Below are positions 11,317 through 23,320 of a stretch of 64,000 bases of DNA, one piece after another. Origin of the DNA: Motacilla alba alba. Its lineage: Eukaryota > Chordata > Aves > Passeriformes > Motacillidae. The notes beneath the pieces are model-generated. The model did not search any database and was not told the origin of the DNA. It was given only the letters and a program-made list of their open reading frames with translations. Made by a program: the position numbers and the translations under genes. The stretch is taken from positions 18,902,161-18,966,160 of the forward strand of contig NC_052046.1 in the NCBI RefSeq assembly GCF_015832195.1, written 5' to 3'. Position 1 is the stretch's first letter. Every line of letters starts with the position of its first letter.

Positions 11317-14300
11317 GTAACATTAATGAAGCTCCATTTGTACTTGGAGCTTGAGCAGTTGCTGTAAGCAAATGGTTTCCAATTTTTAATCATTAAATCT
11401 TAATTAATAATTTAGCTATTTTTCTTAATTCAGCTGCAATATAATTTAAGAAAACAAATATTATAAAATGGTATGCATTAATGCAAATACTTTGAAGGAA
11501 ATCAACAGTAAAATCAATCACTGTCAAAATATGACAAGAATTAATGTGTTATAGTCATCCAGGGAGAAGTTTAACTTCATGCTTGTATTTTCAGTTGTGC
11601 ATATTGTATATTTAAGACAGCTGAATAAATTAAAAACAATAATTAAATTAATTATAGCTCTGTAAGAAATGAAAAATGCTGATATCAAAGCTAAAAATAG
11701 TCTATCACATGAGGATTTTTGATTCATTTCACCAGTTGGGTTTTTTGGGGGAAACTCCAAACACCTAAAAAGTCCTTGAATTAGAGCCACACAGAACTAG
11801 AGCAGTCACAACTAGATAGATGAATTGAGAAAGTGAACTCACTAGGCAGTTTCTTCAATTCCTCCTCAAAAACTCGAGAGGTAGAGGAATATGATTTGAA
11901 TAAAGCCAGAAAGAAATGGAAAAGTTCCAACAAAAATATTAAGGTCAAGCTTTGCAGAAATAAAATAATAGGTGCCTAATGTTTATTTGAGTGACAATGA
12001 AAATTAAATCAATTTGTGGAAAAACTGGCCACCTATTCAAGTACGAATGCTTAGGCATGTAAACCAGGAAATGTTCGTCATAATGATTTTATCCATCTTA
12101 GGAAAGAGAAGAGAAACATGCTTTGGTAGATTTGCCTAATTTTTCAGCATGGTTTTAAGAAGCATTATATGTATTAACAGAATTTTAGGCAATTTATACC
12201 AGTATTCCATCATGAAATTGTTGAGCAAGCATAGCAAAAGCCATTGCTGTCATTACCACAAAACTACTCACTAAAAAAGAAAACCAGGCTTTGGAATGTC
12301 AGGTGTGTCATCTGCTACATAAAATGATCCAAGCTCATGATTGCTGATAAAAAGAAAACAAGAAATAGTTCTGCTCCTGGCCTTTTCTTATCTCTGAAAA
12401 TGTACAAAGAAAAAAAAGTTACTGTAAAGTGTCTGCTCATGAAATCAGTTAAATGGAACATATTAGGCTTTCTTTTTTACCTTAAAGGTCTGGAAGACTC
12501 TCTGTTAATCCCTGCCCTGTAACCAATTAACTGAATTCTAGAACATGGCAGCCTTTCAGATACCAATTAACTTACTTCAACACTTTTTGTCCAGAGCAGA
12601 CTCTGGGCTGGGACATTTGAAGTGTCTGTTTCCTTTTTTCATTTTTTCCTGGTTGGTTAACTTAATGCTCAAGGGATCTTTTGCTAGCCTTCTAATTAGC
12701 AGGCATGTTTCTTAGTTCTTATCAGTAATTGCTCATTAGTAGGCATAGATTTTTGTGCAAAAATAAGCCATTGTAACCTAATGAACAAAAGTCAGCCACA
12801 TATCACAAGATTGCCAGAAAATAAAAACAGCCTGAGAGAAGTCAAAAAGTAAAGAGTCCTGACACTGAAATGCAGGCTAGGGTTTTTTCCACTTCTCTGC
12901 AGACCATTTGACACACTGAACAAGATTGTCTCTTTCTCACCTTCCTTAGAATTTAATGAAAAATATTTTTTAAAAGCATCCACAGCATACATCTCTAACA
13001 AAGTGTGTAATGTCAGTTCTTGAATCATCCCTATCCAACTCACCCTAGCACAGCTTCCCATTTTTTCCAATGGAACCTCAATCTTGTGACATGGATCAAA
13101 TGACTATTGGTATCCCAAAGTTTTTCCCTTCTGTTCCAAGAACAAATAGGCAAATTAGTGAAAAGTTCTTAGAAAAATCAGTGCTGCAGTCATTCTTCCA
13201 GCAATTTTGACATGCCAGCACAATGCTCTTTAAAAGAATACTAGTTGGGGAGAAAAAAGGGTACAGTGCCTTGTGTTCTTGCATTTCAATGTCATGTCCA
13301 ATAGCAGAATTGAATCATAAGTTTTCTGAAAAATAGGCTAAAGTAATCACCTCAGTTTGTTTACCTGCAGCCCAGAGGCATGCTGAGTACCAAAGAGCTA
13401 GAGGCTCATTTTGGAGGTTTGACATTCTTTCTCCTAATGAATAATAGGGTTGTTACTTATCCCACCTACAAAACAACTCCTTGACTCAGCTTTGTGACTC
13501 AAGACTGGCTTGAGTCAGAAAATAATAATCTCTAATAATTCTACATCTATTAAAAATAATTCTCTCATTTACAACAGAATATTTAGATGAAAACACCTAA
13601 ATAATACTTCTATACTTTTACTTAGAATAAGAAATAATGATTTTATGCAGTATTAAAAGATGACATAGCAGTTTTTACTATTACCTTAGTGTTCAAGCAG
13701 TTCCTCCAAAAAGACAGTGGCTAGGTACTTAGTGTTTTACGAACAAGTAATATATTTACAGGACACAAAGAATAGGTGCTGGCTTGATAGTATTATTATC
13801 TGGACTCTCTTTTCTGCTTTACTCTGAATATTAATGGCACTGGAAATGCTTTCACCATCACCATGCCTTGGCTTCTATACCTGGAGAACTGACACGATTG
13901 CCATCAAGCTGGGAGGGTTTTTGCGATCCACAACCACTGTTCATTAACATAGCTATTTTAGATCTAGATTAAATACACTACTCTTCTTTCAAGCAATGCT
14001 CTACTTTCCATTCCTACATTCTCTTCACTTCTTCCTCACCAATAGCTATTTAAATACTTTGAAAATATAGCTCAAGGAAACTGTCAAACCAGTAAATGTT
14101 CTTGCTCTTGGACTCTCTAATCTTTTATTAAAAAGTAAATGAGAATATATTATTCACAGACCATTTCAATGATGCATTTCACTGTGACTAGATTTATTGC
14201 TATTCATTACTTGCAGTATGGAAAAGGAGAAAACAATGATGATTCATACTCCTAAAATCATAGTTTAATAAAATTAACTTTTATCCTGTCAGCCAACCTT

Positions 14301-15162
14301 TTGCTTATTTTTTTATGATGCAAATATTTTTAGTGAAAAAAGACCCTGCATGTGTTTAGAATAATTTTTTGCTATATGTTTCTTCAAGTGTTTTGAAATA
14401 ATTACACCATTTAAAATGTGATTACTCATTTCAGAATAAATTAAGTACTCATTTACATTAAAAAATTTAAAAATTTTAGTAATAATATGGTTAAACAGAT
14501 TGAAATAGTGGAATTGTTAATAGTACAAGGAATACCCATGTTTATTTCGGTTATGTATTTAGAAGGATGAAAATTATATACTTGAGTCAAATGGAAAAGA
14601 AATACATTGCAGGTCATCAATATGTAGAGTTTTCTTAGGAAAAAATTGTTTTAATTCAAGAGAACAAATTATTTTCACAGAAAAGATCTAAAATATACAG
14701 GAAAGGGTCCTTTGTCTCCTTTGAGAATGACAAATCCTGGGAAGTACAGGAAGTCTGAAAGAACTGGAAAAACACCTGTTCTAAGAGAACAAATTACAGG
14801 ACACAAATTCCAGCAGTAAAGTGGACCTACCAATATTATACAAAGAAATAGATTATATTACTACACAGATGTAAGAAAAATACAGTGAGTTGGACTTTAC
14901 AGGAAACCTCCTCAAATGAACTATTGTGATTTTGGGGGTATACATGACAAAGTTTTGTAACTTTGAAAAGTTTTGTAACATGAAAATGATGACAAAAATA
15001 CTGCTGTTCGAGTATGTCTGTCTCTGATGCAGAGACCCTGGGAATTTCCTACCAGACTCTCAGGTTCCCAAATTCATCTGCATGAGGTTGTTCTCAACTT
15101 AGTGAAAAAATGAGGTCTAACTGAAATAAATACTCCTTGATCCTGAGCTGCATTCTTAAGAA
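11317..15162. other. AT-rich stretch without recognised genes or repeats
   Basis: Probably intronic for the minus-strand gene. A donor-like AAG|GTGAGA at about 12941 follows a minus-strand open stretch (12943 to about 13070), but its phase does not fit between the 17.5 kb and 9.9 kb exons and its acceptor is poor. An 18-nt piece near 13365-13382 between TACTCAG and GTAAAC is another weak microexon-like site. Confidence 0.45.
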
Positions 15163-15460
15163 CTACAGAATCATTTCGTTTGGGAAAGATTTTTCATATC
15201 ATTGTGTCCAATTGTAAAATTAACGCTACCAGGTCCAACAGCAAGCTGCATATCTAAGCACCCCATCTGTACATGTACATCTTTTAAACACCTCCAGGGA
15301 TTATGACTCAAGCACTTTCCTGGGCAATCTGATCCCGTGCTTCACAACACCTTCAGTGAAGAAATTTTTCCTAATGTCCAATCCAAACCTCCTGTGGTTC
15401 ATCTTGAGGTTGTGTCCTCTTGTCCTGTCATTTGTTTCCTTGAAAGGAATAGGGTAGGTC
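15163..15460 (-). mobile_element. CR1 LINE, 3' end fragment, minus orientation
   Basis: Read on the plus strand, this is the reverse complement of the avian CR1 3' end. It has an 'AATCATTTCGTTTGGG' start, a segment meaning 'stands alone in the final ORF2 part' (GACTCAAGCACTTTCCTGGG), AGTGAAGAAATTTTTCCTAA and CCTCTTGTCCTGTCA. It is truncated at the 5' end and strongly diverged. No intact frame remains. Confidence 0.8.
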
Positions 15461-16889
15461 TGTCTCAGAGGTTACCAGTAGGTCTACCTATCCCAAAGTT
15501 CTTAAATCCAAGGACTTTGTGTACACGTCCAATTTCTTCAGCCCAGGTTCTGGTATATTAGACAGTTTTCTTAGTCTTTTACTTCTTTAATCAGAAAATT
15601 TCCCACAAGCTCTTCTTCTTTATCTCTAGCAACTATTCTTCTGATGCCATATTTTTGGAAAATTGTCAGCACACAGGGACATGCTCAGCAATGAAAACAT
15701 CATGCCAAAAGCAGGAAAAAATAACTGAAATAACTGAAACAAGTTATTCAAAGTCACCTTGATGATAGGGTTTTGAATTTTAGATCAGTTCCTACAGGAG
15801 ATTATGCCAAGAGTACTGTATCCTCTGCTGCACATATAATGAAAAACCTGTAGGTAAACAGACCTAGGTTTTGTGGGCTTCAGTAAGGCAGGACTACTCT
15901 CACTTCAGCTTCATGTTGCATTGTCAGTTGTGTAGGAGGTTCTCATTCAGTAATAATCTCAAATCCTATGGAATTCATAACTAAGCGACATACTTGTCAG
16001 AATGTTCCAAAAATGATTGTACAAGATTTAGCCTGTTAATGGTACTTGAAAAAGCAAGAAACAAAGACTCACCCATACTTGCATTAATTGTATAGTAGCT
16101 GTTGTTATTAAAAAATTAGTTTGTTTGCTGTTATCTGGAGTTCTGTGAAGTGTAATCACGTATACTCGCCTCTGCATGAGAAGGAAGTTGAGATGCACAT
16201 GTGCAAAAAAGTAAAGTTCCTAACATGGGAAAAAGCTTCTTCCATCCATTACCTAAAGAAAAGGGTTATGTGACATCAAGTATATCAAATCTTTCAGGAT
16301 ATGTGAAAGCTTTGAAAGAATTACTTATTGCTGTAAATGCACCTTTATGACAAGGACATACAAGAGGAAGCTGACAAAATATTCATTTTAAGATTTTTCT
16401 TTCAGATCCTGAAACAAGTGACTTTATTGCCAGAAGTACTAGGATGAAGTCCTTTCACTGATCTCATCCAGCTTCTGGAAATAAAACTATTCATTTGTAC
16501 ATTTTTTCCAATGAATATGCTAAAACAGGATGATACCATTACAAGCACATTGCAAAATGTTGGAACCCCCTCCTAGTGGAGTTTTATTTTGAGACATAGC
16601 CACATCAAAGTAGTTTACAGAGGGTATTTTTTTCCCAGAAGGGAAATTCTTATTTTTTAATGAGAGTCCAGTTGCAACTCTGAGTATAAAGCTTTACCCA
16701 CATGTCTTTACCTCCTGTTTTTCCACTCCAAGAATCAGAGTTATTTAGTAGGTCATATGATTACTTAGGCATATACACTAAAATAGAAATTTGGCCTCTC
16801 TGTATTTCCAGTATATATTTTGAAATTTTTCAGATCAGATATTTCCTCAACTGACATTGCCAAATGTGAACTCCATGCATTTTAACTTG
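15461..16889. other. Non-coding stretch, nothing recognised
   Basis: No exon with paired splice sites and no identifiable repeat family was seen. Confidence 0.45.
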
Positions 16890-17045
16890 TCCATTTATAC
16901 ACCCCTCCTCATTTTCTGCCTTGCCTATCCTTCCTGAACACCCTGTAGCCTTATAGCAGGGCACTCCACTTAAGGGACTCATGTCACCAGGTTTCCTTTA
17001 TGCCAGTTATGTCAAATTCTGAGACTGGGACAAAGCTTATGTATA
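16890..17045 (-). mobile_element. CR1 LINE fragment from the endonuclease region, minus orientation
   Basis: The block reading CACCCCTCCTCATTTTCTGC, TTGCCTATCCTTCCTGAACA and then a diverged 'GTCATGTGAGTCATCCCACC'-like part corresponds to the antisense of the CR1 ORF2 endonuclease coding region. It is short, old and without a frame. Confidence 0.6.
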
Positions 17046-17501
17046 CTCTTATGTCCTCAGAAATGCAAATTAAAACACATTAACCTCAATATCAGTGAAG
17101 TAAGTTTTGTCTTTTTTTTTTACTACACATAATACCCTTGTTCATTTTTATCATCCTTCAACCACATATGCATTGGATGACTGAGTTTTTCAGGATATGC
17201 ATATGTCTGAAAGCATTGCAATTTCCTTGTTGCCACAACTAATGAATAATTTTTGCAGAAAATTTCCATAACCAGCATAAGAAATTAGCATGTTCTAGGG
17301 AAGTCTGAATGAAGAAAAAATACATTAAAAAAATCTTCCTTCCAGCAAGAGAGGATAGATGAGGCTAGTTCCATGATTATTGATTACATGCAAGACAAGC
17401 TTAGGAAACCTAGCTGCAGGGACAAAAGGAACATTTCATGAGGGAAAGATACAGACATATTTCTGTAAATAAGTTTTACCAGAATATGTTTTGCTACTTA
17501 C
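17046..17501. other. Non-coding stretch, nothing recognised
   Basis: AT-rich, with no repeat or gene signal other than the donor of the 17.5 kb microexon at its right edge. Confidence 0.4.
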
Positions 17502-17521
17502 CTGGAAAAATGTTTGTCAAG
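17502..17521 (-). other. Candidate 20-nt microexon (minus strand)
   Basis: On the minus strand a strong acceptor (TTTTTTTCTTCAG) is followed 20 nt later by an ideal donor (CCAG|GTAAGTAG). The 20 nt would pass phase 0 to phase 2, and the next exon at 9981 needs phase 2, so AG plus C makes a serine codon. Alternatively a longer exon with a poor acceptor near 17592 could be used, which is also open in the same frame. If translation starts at 9980, this is an untranslated leader exon. The pairing of such strong sites over 20 nt, with matching phase, is the evidence. There is no expression proof. Confidence 0.35.
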
Positions 17522-18180
17522 CTGAAGAAAAAAAGCATATAACCCACTAGTATCATGAGTCCAAAATGCTCTTTTTAATTTTCTTCGACTACAGGTTTTT
17601 CAAAGGCTGATATCTGGTTGAACCTGTCTCTTTATCCTTATCCTCCCTCTGCAAGTGGAGCTGAATAACACACTAATCTTCCTTACTTGTAGGGAAAATA
17701 AATTTTAAAGAAATAGAAGTGATATTGAAATATCCTGTCTTTTAAAAAAAGCTATAGAAAAGAATAATATTTAAAAATTATTAGAACACGGGTTCTAATA
17801 ATTTAGAACAAATTATCAGTTTGAATAGAGATCTCTAGCAGCACCAAGAGAGAAAAACAGTAATTTCTGATCTAAATGTAATCCAGCTAAGCCATATCTA
17901 CTCTTGCTTTTATGATGTTCTAGAAACTTGCAATTTAAATACAAAGTTTTAGAATTTCCTAAAGTTTTAGAATTTCATAAAATTTACCAGACTCTAAAAT
18001 CCAAGGAACAACAAAATTTAGGCAAACAGATGAATATCTAGCATTAACTCACTTAAAAGGTTTCATTTTCTTCAAGAAAAACCTATCAGAGTTAGTTGAA
18101 TTAAACAAAATAACAGAGTATAATCTTCTGTAATAATGCAATTATTCTTTGTTGTACTTAAATAAGTATTCCTTAAAGAC
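17522..18180. other. Non-coding stretch, nothing recognised
   Basis: AT-rich unique DNA between the microexon candidate and the LTR. Confidence 0.4.
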
Positions 18181-18776
18181 ATTATACTACTCTTGGCTGG
18201 GGCAGAGTTAATTTTCTACCCAGTGACTGGCATGGGGCTGTGCTTTGGATTTGTGCTGAACACAGGGCTGACAATACAGAGATGTTTTTGTTATTACTGA
18301 GCAGGGCACACACAGAGCCAAGGCCTTTTCTGCTTCTCCTGCTGCCATGGTGCTGAGGGGACTGGGGCTGCCTGGGAGGTCGGGAGGAGACACGGCCAGG
18401 ACAGGCGACCCCAGCTGACAGAGGGATATTCCAGACCATGTGGCATCATACTAAGTATATGAAATGGGGGAAGAAGGAGGAAGTAGGGAGAGATTCGAAG
18501 TGAGGAGTTTATCTTCCCAAGTTACCACTATGTGTGTTTGGGCCCTTCTTTCCTGGAGACGACTGAACTCCTGCCTGCCCACAGGAAGCAGTGAATTCAT
18601 TCCTTGCTTTTCTTTGCTTGTGTGTGAAGATTTGGTGCTCCCTATTAACCTGTCTTTTATTTCAACCTGTGAGTTTTCCAGCTTTTACCCTTCCAATTCC
18701 CTTTTCCATACTGCTGGTGAGGGAGTGAGCAAGCAACTGCATTGTGCTTGTTTGCTGGCTAAGGTTACACAATGAC
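18181..18776 (+). mobile_element. Solo LTR of an avian ERVL-type endogenous retrovirus
   Basis: This matches a widespread bird LTR. It starts around CTTGGCTGGGGCAGAGTTAA, has the block ACGGCCAGGACAGGCGAC, a GATATTCCAGACCATG segment shortly before the TATA-like region, then a late 'TTCAACCTGTGAGTTTTCC' part and a GGGAGTGAGCAAGCAACTG block, and ends near GGTTACACAATGACA. Orientation is plus. It is about 600 bp with no internal retroviral genes alongside, so it is a solo LTR left by recombination. Open frames in it are accidental. Confidence 0.8.
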
Positions 18777-19444
18777 AAACACTAAACTCCAAGTAGAGAA
18801 ACTGGAACCAAGAGCTTCTATATATCAAAATTTTATTTTTCAAGTTTTCCAAGGTATTATTTTAATATTATTTTTTATGGTCAAGGATCAGACCTGCCTT
18901 AAAGCAATCTAGCTATGGTTTAAATGGGAGAACAACTCCCTCCTTCTTGTTGAGGTATACTTCTTGCATTTCAAGCTGTTTCTAAGCCAACTTCATAAGC
19001 AGGGCAATACTCAACTTGACTATATACAGATTTGGAATCATGATTATTACTTTAAGAGAATGTTAATAGGCAGTTCACTTTACCAGGAAACAGTGCAAGA
19101 TAAATATGCTTTCATTTTACACTAACAAGAAATAAATTACAGAAGCTTCTGAAATCTTCATAATGTACTTTGAAATTGTAACCCAAGGTACAGAACACAT
19201 ATCCTTTCAGTTCACCAAGATTAAACTACTGCATGAACAAGACTTATAGTTATCATTAGTTTACTATTGTTGGCTTAAATTTTACTGAGGTGTTCTGTTT
19301 AGTAACAGAACAGTAAGCAGTTGATCACAGAAATTTTTATTCACAACAAATAAATATTTGACTCTCTATTCAGAATAACAATATATATTCAGTTTTAGTT
19401 CTGGAATTGAAAGAAAAAAAAATGTGAGCACCACAGTTTCTTAC
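18777..19444. other. Non-coding stretch, nothing recognised
   Basis: AT-rich unique DNA. Confidence 0.4.
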
Positions 19445-19544
19445 CTTGTTTGACACAGGCAGAGGTGGCCATACATTCCATATTAATTCTACACCTAGCC
19501 CAGTATCTTATCTGATGGTGCTTTGAAAGAGATGGTTAGGGAAA
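19445..19544 (-). other. Candidate 100-nt leader exon (minus strand)
   Basis: On the minus strand a strong acceptor (TCTTTTTCTAACAG at 19546-19545) and a strong donor (CAAG|GTAAGAAA at 19445/19444) enclose 100 nt. All three frames from the outer acceptor carry a stop. In the frame that joins the microexon at 17521 in phase 0, a TAA is followed by an open stretch to the donor. This suits a 5' untranslated exon of the minus-strand gene. A second acceptor (ACCATCAG) at 19511 would give a 67-nt exon, open in another frame. It could also be a non-coding RNA exon or a chance pairing. Confidence 0.3.
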
Positions 19545-19794
19545 CTGTTAGAAAAAGACCAAGACTAAAAGTGATCCACCTCCATCTTGCTAATATTCCT
19601 TCATTAAAATCAAGTTTAAGATATTCTTACATGGAGGTTTAATTTGGGCTGTTACATTTAGGATTAGAAACTCATAGTTAATTCTGTTAATTTATGTGGC
19701 TTTTTCAACCTATTTATAAAACTTCCTCTTACACTTTGCAATTTTTATTTCTACATTTTCTGCAAAAAAATACGCTTCTTGGCTTTTAAATGCA

Positions 19795-20000
19795 TGCAAG
19801 TTATTACTTTATTCCCTATATCTTTCTGGACAATATCTAATATTCTATTTGACTTTTCACTGCCTGGCTTGAGGTGATTTTTGCAGATGAACATTCACAA
19901 TGTCCAACTCTATTCTGAGTTGAAATAGGTCATTAAAAGCATTTACCCCGTACTTATAATAATTTTATATTTCCCTTGTACATTTTTTGTTACTTGTCAC
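19795..20000 (-). mobile_element. Very old CR1/L3-like LINE remnant, minus orientation
   Basis: The stretch running TATTCTATTTGACTTTTCAC to CCACAATGTCC-like text resembles the antisense of an ancient amniote CR1/L3 3' region that has 'TGACTGC..TGAGC.GATGTTTTCAGAGAAC..TCCACAATG' in its consensus. Divergence is high and the boundaries are guesses. Confidence 0.3.
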
Positions 20001-20024
20001 AAAGTAGAATCTTTTGAAGTATCT

Positions 20025-20160
20025 TAGAATCATAGAACTACAGAATGATTTGGGTTGGAAGGAAATTTAATAATCATCTGATTCCAACTCCCCTGCCATT
20101 GGCAGGGAAACCACCACTAGACCAGGTTACTCAGAGCCCCATCCAGCTTGGTCTTAAGAC
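20025..20160 (-). mobile_element. CR1 LINE 3' end, minus orientation
   Basis: Typical avian CR1 3' terminus in antisense: AGAATCATAGAACTACAGAA, GGGTTGGAAGG, CCCCTGCCATTGGCAGGG and CAGAGCCCCATCCAGC. It keeps the final microsatellite-like tail and breaks off after about 135 bp, as 5'-truncated copies do. Confidence 0.85.
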
Positions 20161-21589
20161 TTAAAATCAGTGGAATTATTAACTTCAGGAATTTAAGTGT
20201 TTTATTTTCAGAAAATTAAAGACTAGCTTTGATTTTTCAGTGCATTACCTTGCAAACAGGTATCTATAAAGTTTCCCAGTAAAGGTAATTGAGAACAGTC
20301 CCTGACAAGGAATCTTTATGTGCATCTATTGGTTCAGACTGATTTTTAAAAGGAAGAAAACTACAAGGAAGGAAGAAAACTACGAGGAAGGAAGATGCCC
20401 TATTTCATATCCTCAAGTCAAAAGGAAAATAGAATTCCTATAGTTTCATATAGGGAATACTTTGAGTAATGTTGTTGCAGGAAGACAGGGAAATAAACTG
20501 CAATATGTAGTGATTCATTGAAAATATTGCAATTTCTTGCCATTAATAGCTGTCAATTTGTTGAAACATGAACTAGTGAGGCCATCCTGCTCAAGTTGTT
20601 TATATTCTATTAAGTAATAATAACCAAAAACTTCTTATTGCATCTAATTGTAAAAATATAACTTGACAAATGCAAGTAAAACAAAGGGCATACAACAAAA
20701 TCCATATTTCATGATGGTCCTCCTGTGTTTTTACATCATGATTTCATAAAAAAAGGCTTACACAAACTACTGTGTCAATAAAAGTATATAGAAAGTTCTG
20801 CTAAAGACATAGTTGATAGTTAACAAGGCACTGCCTTAATATCTAAATACTCAAAACAAAAAGACAGGAAAATTAAAAAGGAAATAAGGAGGATGAATAA
20901 AAGTCTTAAAGCAAATCACACTGAGAAACAGAAAGCCAAACAACCACCCAAATATATTCTTTTATTAATAAACTCAACAGTATAAAATTATTACTATAAC
21001 CATCTTCTTTCCACAAGGCTTATCTTTTTGAAAATCTAAGTGCAGTTAATTTCTGGCGCTTCCCCTACACATAAAAACCTCAGTAGAAGAATTATTTGAA
21101 CTCACATCACTTGAACTGCCAAGGTAGGGGTAGAAATTCAAATGATTATAGCATTCGAGATTGTAATCTTATAGAGGGATCAGATAGGGCTGCTACCTCT
21201 TTGTGTTCATGCTTCACCAGGTCACTACTATTGCTTGAGTTAATTCAATCATAGCTCAAGGTAAAAACTCTATATAAACCAGTTCCATAACAAGGACATC
21301 ATGCTGACATTTTATATAATGTTGCATAAGTACACTCTCTTCCAAGAACACTTATGTCATCAGAATTGAGTAGGAAATTAGTTTTATATACTGCCTCTCT
21401 GTTCGATGTCAGAAATCTTCTTATTCCATGACATATGAAAAGAACGTTCTTTCAATATATTCATAAAAAGCAAGGTTCAAAATGTATGTGTTGTCCAAAC
21501 TTTCTCCTCAGAGTCAAATAGTCCAGAACACCACAATGTCCTGGAAACCAAATCAACCAAGAGTGAATCACCTAATAAATGAGCTTGGA
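20161..21589. other. Non-coding stretch with a small tandem repeat
   Basis: Mostly unique AT-rich DNA. Around 20350-20392 a 19-bp unit (GGAAGAAAACTAC plus flank) is repeated twice in tandem. Nothing else recognised. Confidence 0.4.
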
Positions 21590-23320
21590 AGAATTCTGTG
21601 GAGGTTGTCTAGTTCAAGCTCTGTTCAAGCTCAGAGAGTAGTTTGTCAGGACAGTGTCAAGTCAGGTTCTGGACTTATCAATAGGTTACTCCTCAGTCTT
21701 TCTGGACAACTTAGCATTCAAACATTTCAAATAGTGTTTGACCATCTCTCAATCAGAAAACAATAATAAATATAATACTTTTTAAATATATGGTTAATAA
21801 ATAAATAAAATTTAAAACATTAAAAAGGTGTTTTGTTGTGTTCAGATGAAATATCATGTGTTTCAATAGTTAGTATATGCCCATTGCTTTTTGCCTTGTC
21901 AGTAAGCACTACTAAGCAGAAACTGGTTCCATTATAAATACTCCCACAAGAGGCATTTATACACATTGATACCTCACCCCGGAGCCTTCTCTTCTCCAGG
22001 CTAAACAGTTCCAGCCCTCAGCCTTCTCCTGTATGTCACATGCTCAGTTTCCTTAATCATCTTCATGATTCTTTGCTGCACTCATTTAATGATTCATGAT
22101 TTTCTTGTAGTAGGGCACCCAGAACATAACACAGCACTCCTGATATGCTTCCAGTAGGGCTGAGAAAACGGAAAGAATACCTATGCTTGACAAATTAGGA
22201 GTGCTTTTACTAATGCTGTCCAGCATCCTCTTAGGCTTTTTTGCTACAAAGACATACTGCTGCCTTGTGCTGAGCTTGTTCACTAGGGTGCCCAGGTACT
22301 TTTCTGCCCATCTTCTTTCCAGATGGCAATCTCCAGTGTGTACTTTTAGTAGTTTGGTGTTTTCCCTCTTGTTATCAGGTCCCATGACCCATTCAGTTGC
22401 AGACCTACATTTTCCCTGGTCTTTCTCTTACTGCTGATGTATCTGTAGAAACTTTTCCTGTTGCTTTTTTATATCTTTCTCCAGATTCAACTGAATATGA
22501 ATTTGGCTTTTGTAATCCATCTTTGTGTGCTCAAAAAGTATTTCTACATTTCACCTAAATCACATGGCCTGGCCTTCCCTTCTTGTATGCTTCATTTTAA
22601 TGTTTGAAGTTCATCAGGAATTCAGGAATTCTTTATTATGTGCAGGCCTCCTCCAATAGCTACTTGATTTTCCCTTTGTTGGCATGTACTGTTCTTGAGC
22701 TTAGAGAAGGTGATCCATGAAAATCAACCAGGTTTCCTGGTCCACTCTTCTCACCAGGGCTGTATCCCATTTCTAGGAAACCCCTTAACAAGCCAAGGCC
22801 TACTCTCTAGGAGCTGTGATATTGTTATTTCTCTTTTCCTGCCTCACATGATGCTGAACTGCACACATCCCACAGCCTTCGCAGCTGAGGCTATTGTCCG
22901 CGTTCAACTCCTATTCAGGTTTCCATGTTTAAGTGTCAGGTCCATTTGATAGCTCCTCCTTTTTGGTGCTTTGATTAACTGCATCAGAAGTTGTCATCAA
23001 AGCACTCCAGAAGTCTCCCAGGTTGCATGTGCCTTGTTATAGGACTGAGACCTGTAAATGTGAGGCTCCCTCCAGTTCATCTTTGATCTACTACCTCTTC
23101 TTGACAAGGACATCTGAAGAAGACCCCTACCACAACACCACTGATGTTAGTCTGACCACTAACCCCAATACACAAGTTTTCAGCTGGCTCCTCACCTCCT
23201 CACAATAGGCAGAACTCTTTTCCTTTATTCCTGCTGCTCTCCTAAATGAAAGGCAGCTTTCCTCCTCATTGTCCTTCTTAAAGAGCCACTATTGATCCAT
23301 CACAGCACTCCATCACACAC
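21590..23320 (-). mobile_element. Long CR1 LINE copy (3' end to endonuclease region), minus orientation
   Basis: Read on the plus strand, the segments run in the antisense order of a CR1 element: 3' end (21590-21770), the part with TTCTCTTCTCCAGGCTAAAC (about 21990), the ORF2 C-terminal part (22090-22420), the connecting region with TACTGCTGATGTATCTGTAG (about 22430), and the endonuclease part (about 22700-23320, including ATCACAGCACTCCATCA). It is about 1.7 kb, 5'-truncated, with many stops. An AT-rich 70-80 bp insertion interrupts it at about 21760-21835. The ancestral ORF2 encoded an APE-type endonuclease and a reverse transcriptase, and this copy cannot encode either. Confidence 0.8.

Noticed and set aside
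12941..13070. Minus-strand exon candidate with donor AAG|GTGAGA
   Set aside because: Acceptor is poor and its phase conflicts with the chain from 17.5 kb to 9.9 kb.
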